18,233 nucleotides of DNA from Lachnoclostridium sp. UBA2905 (GTDB lineage: Bacteria; Bacillota; Clostridia; Lachnospirales; Lachnospiraceae), in contig DEDL01000033.1 in the NCBI GenBank assembly GCA_002349525.1, positions 22,431 to 40,663 on the forward strand. The letters run 5' to 3'. The translations under genes and the position numbers were made by a program. Below, one piece after another: positions 14,066 to 18,233 of the stretch (the first letter of the stretch is position 1; every line of letters begins with the position of its first letter). The notes beneath the pieces are model-generated. The model did no database searches and was not told the DNA's origin. It saw nothing but the letters and a program-made list of their open reading frames with translations.

Positions 14066-15142
14066 GTGAGTAAGAAGACCGTTGCAGTAATATTTGGAGG
14101 AGTGTCATCAGAGCATGACATCTCATGTATATCAGCACATACAGTTATAGAGAATATTGATAGAGATTTGTACGAAGTTATTATGATAGGAATTACAAAA
14201 ACAGGTGACTGGCTTTTGGTAAATGATCTGGAAGCAGTATCAGATGGAAGCTGGACAAATGGTAAAGAGATGGCAGTTATTCTGCCGGACAGATCATTTG
14301 ACGGAATACTTATTAAGAATGAGAGTGGATACAGAGAGGTACATATTGATGTAGCATTTCCTGTGCTTCATGGACTTAATGGCGAAGATGGTACAATTCA
14401 GGGTTTATTTGAAATGTCAGGAATTCCATATGTTGGATGTGGAGTGTTAGCTTCGGCAGCAGGAATGGATAAGCTTACAACAAAGAGAGTTGTTGCTCCT
14501 CTTAATATTAAGCAGGCTGATTACGTAGCAGTTTATTATAATCACTTATATAATTTTGATGAGACAGCAGATGAGGTTGAGAGCAGGTTCCCTTATCCTG
14601 TATTTGTAAAGCCTTCTAATGCGGGTTCATCAAAGGGAGTTTCAAAGGCTGTTAACAGAGAGGCATTAAGAGTTGCCATTGATGAAGCAGCAAAGCATGA
14701 TTCAAGAATTCTCATTGAAGAGACAATTGTTGGTCGTGAGATCGAATGTGCAGTGCTTGGAGGAGAGAAGGTGCAGGCAACCGGTGTTGGTGAGATACTT
14801 GCGGCAGCAGATTTTTATGATTTTGACGCCAAGTATAATAATGCTGAATCCAAGACGGTAATCGACCCTGAACTTCCAGAGGGAGTAAGAGACAAGATAA
14901 GAGAAGATGCAATGGCAATATTCAAGGCACTTGATGGTTTTGGCTTATCAAGAGTTGATTTCTTTGTAACCAATGATACACATGAGGTTGTATTTAATGA
15001 GATAAATACACTTCCTGGATTTACAAATATAAGTATGTATCCTATGCTTTGGGCTGCATGCGGACTTGAGAAGAAGGAACTTATAACAAAGCTTATTGAG
15101 ATGGCACCAGAGCGCAGAATGTGTTTCAATGCTGTAAAATAA
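14066..15142 (+). CDS. ddl: D-alanine--D-alanine ligase
   Basis: This ATP-grasp ligase makes the D-Ala-D-Ala dipeptide for peptidoglycan. Translation starts at GTG 14066, with AAGGAG nine bases upstream; the protein is 358 residues. Seen: VIFGGVSSEHDIS at 8-20, HGLNGEDGTIQGLFEMSGIPYVG at about 100-122, MDKLTTKRV, the ATP-binding FVKPSNAGSSKGVSKA, the omega-loop DFYDFDAKYNN with a Tyr rather than the His of D-Ala-D-Lac ligases, and EINTLPGFTNISMYP. These favour ordinary Ddl over a vancomycin-resistance (VanA/VanB) ligase. It is followed 16 bases later by murI, so the two cell wall precursor genes are probably cotranscribed. Confidence 0.95.
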   Translation: MSKKTVAVIFGGVSSEHDISCISAHTVIENIDRDLYEVIMIGITKTGDWLLVNDLEAVSDGSWTNGKEMAVILPDRSFDGILIKNESGYREVHIDVAFPVLHGLNGEDGTIQGLFEMSGIPYVGCGVLASAAGMDKLTTKRVVAPLNIKQADYVAVYYNHLYNFDETADEVESRFPYPVFVKPSNAGSSKGVSKAVNREALRVAIDEAAKHDSRILIEETIVGREIECAVLGGEKVQATGVGEILAAADFYDFDAKYNNAESKTVIDPELPEGVRDKIREDAMAIFKALDGFGLSRVDFFVTNDTHEVVFNEINTLPGFTNISMYPMLWAACGLEKKELITKLIEMAPERRMCFNAVK

Positions 15143-15158
15143 GACAGGGAGATTAAAT

Positions 15159-15974
15159 ATGAATAACGCACCAATAGGGGTTTTTGACTCAGGAGTTGGA
15201 GGTCTGACTGTAGCAAGAGAGATTATGCGTCAGCTTCCTGCGGAGTCTATTGTATATTTCGGAGATATGGCAAGAGTTCCATATGGAAGCAAGTCTAAGG
15301 ATACGATTATATCATTTTCAAGACAGATTGCGGCATTCCTTATGGAGAAAAATGTTAAGGCAATAGTAATAGCCTGCAACACAGCCAGTGCATTTGCCTT
15401 AGAAGCGGTATCTGATATGGTAGATGTGTCTGTAATCGGCGTGATTGAACCAGGGGCGAGAGCTGCCAACAATGCGACAAAAAGCAAGAGAATCGGAATC
15501 ATAGCAACTGAAGGAACAGTAAAAAGTGGTTCGTATTCCAAGGTCCTTCACAGGATTAATCCGGATTTGCAGGTGTTTGCAAAGGCATGCCCATTATTTG
15601 TTCCACTTGTTGAAGAGGGCTGGCTGTATGATGAGATTACGAAGGAAGTAGCAGACAGATATCTTTACGATTTGTTGTCATATGATATTGATACGCTTGT
15701 GCTTGGATGTACACACTATCCACTGATAAGAAGAACCATAAGCAAGGTTACAGGCGATGGCATAACTCTTATCAATCCGGCATATGAAACAGCCAAGGAA
15801 TTGGAAAAAATACTTGAGGCAGATGACATGAGAGCCGACGGAGTCAATGTGAAAAACGAATATTATGTAAGTGATGGCGCTGACCGCTTTAAGAAATTTG
15901 CCGCTTCAATACTGCCAAGTGATATTGATAATGTGAATTATGTTAATATTGAGAGGTACGAAAGCAAGTGCTAG
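15159..15974 (+). CDS. murI: Glutamate racemase
   Basis: The enzyme interconverts L- and D-glutamate without cofactor, supplying D-Glu for peptidoglycan. The 271-residue length is normal. Seen: IGVFDSGVGGLTV at 6-18 with D10, YFGDMARVPYG at 33-43, the first catalytic cysteine C73 in ACNTASA, EGTVKSGSY near 118-126, and the second catalytic cysteine C184 in LGCTHYPL with H186. The GGGAG site is about 9 bases upstream of the ATG. It lies 16 bases after ddl and 31 bases before the DUF1934 gene, suggesting one operon. Confidence 0.96.
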   Translation: MNNAPIGVFDSGVGGLTVAREIMRQLPAESIVYFGDMARVPYGSKSKDTIISFSRQIAAFLMEKNVKAIVIACNTASAFALEAVSDMVDVSVIGVIEPGARAANNATKSKRIGIIATEGTVKSGSYSKVLHRINPDLQVFAKACPLFVPLVEEGWLYDEITKEVADRYLYDLLSYDIDTLVLGCTHYPLIRRTISKVTGDGITLINPAYETAKELEKILEADDMRADGVNVKNEYYVSDGADRFKKFAASILPSDIDNVNYVNIERYESKC

Positions 15975-16005
15975 GTATTTCATATCAAAATTATGAGGAA
16001 TAGAA

Positions 16006-16449
16006 ATGTCTGATAATAAAATTTTAAAGGATGGGAAAAAGGTAGTTGTGGCTATTGCCGGAGTGCAGTTTGCCATAGATGACAATGAAGCTATTCAGGT
16101 GGTATCTGAAGGAATCTGCAATAAAATAGGCGATAAAACTTACATACGTTACCATGAAAAGAAAGAGGATGGGGAAAGTGCCCAGTGTATGCTTAAGCTT
16201 TCTGATGGAATGCTTGAAATCGTGAAAAAGGGGAGTTATGCATCAACCCTGATTTTTAAGGAAAATGAGACCACAAAGACCATTTATTCCACACCATACG
16301 GCAGAATGACCGTGGCTGTCAAAACAACAGAGTTAAGAGTTCTTGAAACAGATAATATAATAGACATCACAGTCAGATATGCCCTGTTTATTAATGAGGG
16401 CTTTGTATCAGACTGCGATGTCAGGATTAAGATCAAATCATCTCAGTGA
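16006..16449 (+). CDS. DUF1934 (YwiB-like) protein, function unknown
   Basis: The 147-residue soluble protein has a pattern of alternating beta strands typical of the DUF1934 family (PF09148, B. subtilis YwiB), a calycin-like beta-barrel. Seen: KKVVVAIAGVQ, YIRYHEKKEDGE, LSDGMLEIVKKG, STLIFKENETTKTIYSTPYGRMTVAVKTTELRV and the final strand pair ITVRYALFINEGFVSDCDVRIKIK. No signal peptide or catalytic motif is evident, and the biological role is not known. It follows murI by 31 bases with a GAGG site before the ATG, so it is probably last in the ddl-murI operon; its own stop codon is folded into a hairpin. Confidence 0.8.
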   Translation: MSDNKILKDGKKVVVAIAGVQFAIDDNEAIQVVSEGICNKIGDKTYIRYHEKKEDGESAQCMLKLSDGMLEIVKKGSYASTLIFKENETTKTIYSTPYGRMTVAVKTTELRVLETDNIIDITVRYALFINEGFVSDCDVRIKIKSSQ

Positions 16450-16472
16450 GAGACAAAACTCCCACTGAGATG
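16439..16472. terminator. Hairpin over the DUF1934 stop codon
   Basis: CATCTCAGTG (16439-16448) and CACTGAGATG (16463-16472) form a perfect 10-bp stem with a 14-base loop. The stop codon of the upstream gene lies at the stem-loop junction. No T-tract follows on either strand, so it may stabilise the 3' end or terminate weakly for one or both convergent genes. Confidence 0.5.
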
Positions 16473-16489
16473 AAGTACCTGGTAAATTA

Positions 16490-16608
16490 TAATATTAATA
16501 ACTGAATAATATTAATAACTAAATAATATTAATAGCTAAATAATATTAATAACTGAATAATATTAGTGACTAAATGTTATTAATAGTTAAATGATATTAA
16601 TAGCTAAG
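16490..16608. repeat. Seven 17-bp tandem repeats entering the abfA 3' end
   Basis: Units begin at 16490, 16507, 16524, 16541, 16558, 16575 and 16592. The consensus is TAATATTAATAACTAAA; units 1 and 4 are identical, and units 5-7 are increasingly diverged. The last unit includes the stop codon (16599-16597) and the final two sense codons of the arabinofuranosidase gene. The array is nearly pure A+T. Confidence 0.85.
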
Positions 16609-18096
16609 TCTGATTACGTTCCATGACTGCTTAGGAAGAATTGCTGTTACGATTCCATTTTCGCATACAGTATCTTTGGCAGTGTATGGAACTATTTTTT
16701 CGGGATTTTCTTCTGTGTTACAAGCCTTGAGGTCATCACCAGTCAGCACAATATGCTCTGTAACCTTCAGTCCTTCAAACTGTCTTAAGTCGCAGGTTAC
16801 AGTCATTTCATCAGTAAATGATTTGTTAACTGCGAAGATTGTTACAGCCCTTTCTTCTTCGTTCCAAACAAGGCATGATTCAAGGTAAGGAACGTCTGTG
16901 TAATTCTTGCTGTCATATTTTGGTGAATCTATTATGGAGTTAAGTACAAGGCCACGGCCATAACGTGAAGCATGCATATATGGATAGAAGATTGTCTGTC
17001 TCCAGGCACTGTTTCCAGAGGTCATGATAGGTGCAATAACATTAACCAACTGTGCGAGGCAGGCAATTTTCACCCTGTCGCAGTGATTAAGGAGAGTTAT
17101 AAGCATTCCTCCAACTAACAGAGCATCCTCCAAATTATATACATCCTCTAACTGGTGTGGCGCATGGGTCCATTTTTCCAGCTTTTTATCAGCTTCGTTA
17201 GAATGATACCATACGTTCCACTCGTCAAATGATATGTTTATTTTTTTCTTACTGTGCTTCTTTCCCTTAACATAATCACAGGTAGCAATTACTGATTTGA
17301 TGAAATCATCCATATTAAGAGTATTTGCGAGAAAATCAGCTGAATCATCAGCAAAGTTATTATAATATGTGTGCATTGAAAGGTAATCAACTGTGTCATA
17401 GCAATGGTCAAGTACGGTTGCTTCCCATTCACCAAATGTAGGCATCATAAGTCCGGAACTTCCACATGCAACAAGCTCAATAGATGGGTCAACAGCCCTC
17501 ATGGCTTTACCTGTTTCCCAGGCAAGGGCGCCATATTCATCGGCTGATTTATGACCAATCTGCCATGGTCCGTCCATTTCGTTGCCAAGGCACCAGAGCT
17601 TTATGTTATGTGGATCGCTGTAGCCATGTTTTTTTCTAAGGTCACTATAATAGGTACCACCTTTGAAGTTACAATATTCAATAACATTTCGTGCCGCATC
17701 TATACCCCTTGTACCAAGGTTTACAGCCATCATTGGTGAGGTGTTTGCAATTTTACTCCAGTCCATAAATTCATTCAGCCCAAATTCATTATTCTCTATA
17801 ACCTGCCATGCAAGCTCGGCTCTTTTAGGACGTTCATTTACCGGACCAACGGAATCTTCCCAGTTGTAGGCTGATACAAAATTTCCGCCTGGGTAACGGA
17901 CAATAGGAACGTCAATTTCCTTAATGAGTTCAAGAGTATCCTTTCTGAAACCTCGTTCATCAGAAAGGGAACTTCCTTTTTCGTAAATGCCGCCGTATAC
18001 TGCTCGTCCAAGATGTTCAATAAATGAGCCAAAGATACGTGGATCAACTGTATCAAGTTTGAAGTGTTTGTCGGTTATGATTTTTGCTTTTATCAT
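16597..18096 (-). CDS. abfA: Intracellular alpha-L-arabinofuranosidase, GH51
   Basis: This retaining GH51 exo-enzyme releases alpha-L-arabinofuranose from arabino- and arabinoxylo-oligosaccharides taken up by the cell. The 499 residues, very similar along the whole length to B. subtilis AbfA/Abf2, carry no signal peptide. Seen: IFGSFIEHLGRAVYGGIYE at 21-39, VRYPGGNFVSAYNWEDSVGP at 66-85, VNLGTRGIDAARN at 125-137, the acid/base E173 in CLGNEMDGPWQIGH, and the nucleophile E292 in FDEWNVWYH. The start has AGGAGG 10 bases upstream. Its natural partner would be the secreted arabinofuranosidase-type enzyme 5.6 kb away, though the genes between are unrelated. The 3' end overlaps a tandem repeat array. 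Confidence 0.95.
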   Translation of the reverse strand: MIKAKIITDKHFKLDTVDPRIFGSFIEHLGRAVYGGIYEKGSSLSDERGFRKDTLELIKEIDVPIVRYPGGNFVSAYNWEDSVGPVNERPKRAELAWQVIENNEFGLNEFMDWSKIANTSPMMAVNLGTRGIDAARNVIEYCNFKGGTYYSDLRKKHGYSDPHNIKLWCLGNEMDGPWQIGHKSADEYGALAWETGKAMRAVDPSIELVACGSSGLMMPTFGEWEATVLDHCYDTVDYLSMHTYYNNFADDSADFLANTLNMDDFIKSVIATCDYVKGKKHSKKKINISFDEWNVWYHSNEADKKLEKWTHAPHQLEDVYNLEDALLVGGMLITLLNHCDRVKIACLAQLVNVIAPIMTSGNSAWRQTIFYPYMHASRYGRGLVLNSIIDSPKYDSKNYTDVPYLESCLVWNEEERAVTIFAVNKSFTDEMTVTCDLRQFEGLKVTEHIVLTGDDLKACNTEENPEKIVPYTAKDTVCENGIVTAILPKQSWNVIRLSY

Positions 18097-18149
18097 GTTT
18101 ATTGTTCCTCCTTAGGGTGGTGTTTTTACCTGTTGATACTATTCACAGT

Positions 18150-18233
18150 AACTGCACCTATGCGTATTTGTCGCCTTTGCAAGGCTCCATTATCGCTCCT
18201 TACGGAGCTAAAAATACTTATAGGGGTGCAGTT
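18150..18233. repeat. Palindromic element upstream of abfA, cut by window edge
   Basis: AACTGCACC (18150-18158) matches GGTGCAGTT (18225-18233) exactly in reverse complement. The pairing continues inward (TAT..GTATTT with AAATAC..ATA) past a two-base bulge and two mismatches, giving arms of about 20 bases. Inside are two small hairpins, GCCTT-TGC-AAGGC (18173-18185) and GCTCC-TTAC-GGAGC (18195-18208). Overall it could fold as a three-way junction. It may be a mobile palindromic repeat or a structured leader of abfA; no known riboswitch pattern was recognised. Confidence 0.55.

Noticed and set aside
14066..15142. Vancomycin-resistance type D-Ala-D-Lac or D-Ala-D-Ser ligase
   Set aside because: The omega loop has the AKY tyrosine pattern of ordinary Ddl, and there is no vanH, vanX or vanRS neighbour; the partner is murI.
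18120..18233. Possible riboswitch upstream of abfA
   Set aside because: The three-way junction shape is suggestive, but no known ligand-binding core was recognised, and the sequence fits a palindromic repeat better.

Overview
This looks like a chromosomal window from a low-GC Firmicute of the class Clostridia, most probably a Lachnospiraceae-type gut or rumen bacterium (Lachnospira, Butyrivibrio or Roseburia relatives). The inference rests on strong AGGAGG-type ribosome binding sites, A+T-rich intergenic DNA, sporulation genes (abrB, spmA, spmB, spoIIR) and a very large secreted glycosidase ending in lysine-rich Ig-like domains, a design common in that family. The genus cannot be settled from the sequence alone. 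No rRNA, tRNA, CRISPR array, transposase or phage gene was seen.

Left part (1-6150). A membrane-anchored protein of unknown function runs off the left edge on the minus strand. It is followed by a short-form Orn/Lys/Arg decarboxylase (minus) and, divergently, holB-ricT-trmN6-rsmI (plus), then abrB (minus). Both order and strand match the recF-distal yaaO...holB-yaaT-yabB-yabC-abrB block of Bacillus subtilis, but tmk, yaaQ, yaaR, yabA and yazA are missing. A GC-rich palindromic element sits where yazA would be. abrB has a perfect TTGACA-17-TATAAT promoter, preceded by short tandem repeats.

Middle (6150-11180). A 572-base gap carrying tandem repeats and a palindrome leads into a 1458-residue secreted beta-L-arabinofuranosidase-type enzyme, closed by a good rho-independent terminator.

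Right part (11180-16450). The spore maturation pair spmA-spmB has an unusual leader: the Shine-Dalgarno lies in the loop of a 14-bp stem, and no ATG, GTG or TTG exists at the place where SpmA should begin. ispE (minus) converges on spmB with 8 bp between stop codons. ispE and spoIIR diverge from a compact region with a sigmaA-type promoter for ispE and a sigmaF-type promoter for spoIIR. Then come ddl, murI (peptidoglycan precursors) and a DUF1934 gene.

Right end (16450-18233). Seven 17-bp tandem repeats run into the stop codon of a cytoplasmic GH51 alpha-L-arabinofuranosidase (minus). Beyond its start lies another palindromic element cut by the window edge.

Functionally this is mostly core housekeeping (replication, rRNA and tRNA modification, isoprenoid and cell wall synthesis) plus sporulation genes. 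Two arabinose-releasing enzymes are inserted: one secreted and one intracellular, fitting growth on plant arabinans, arabinoxylans or pectin. I did not find a convincing new multi-gene system. The most unusual signals are the spmA start region, the compact ispE/spoIIR promoter pair, the abrB upstream repeats and the palindromic intergenic elements.
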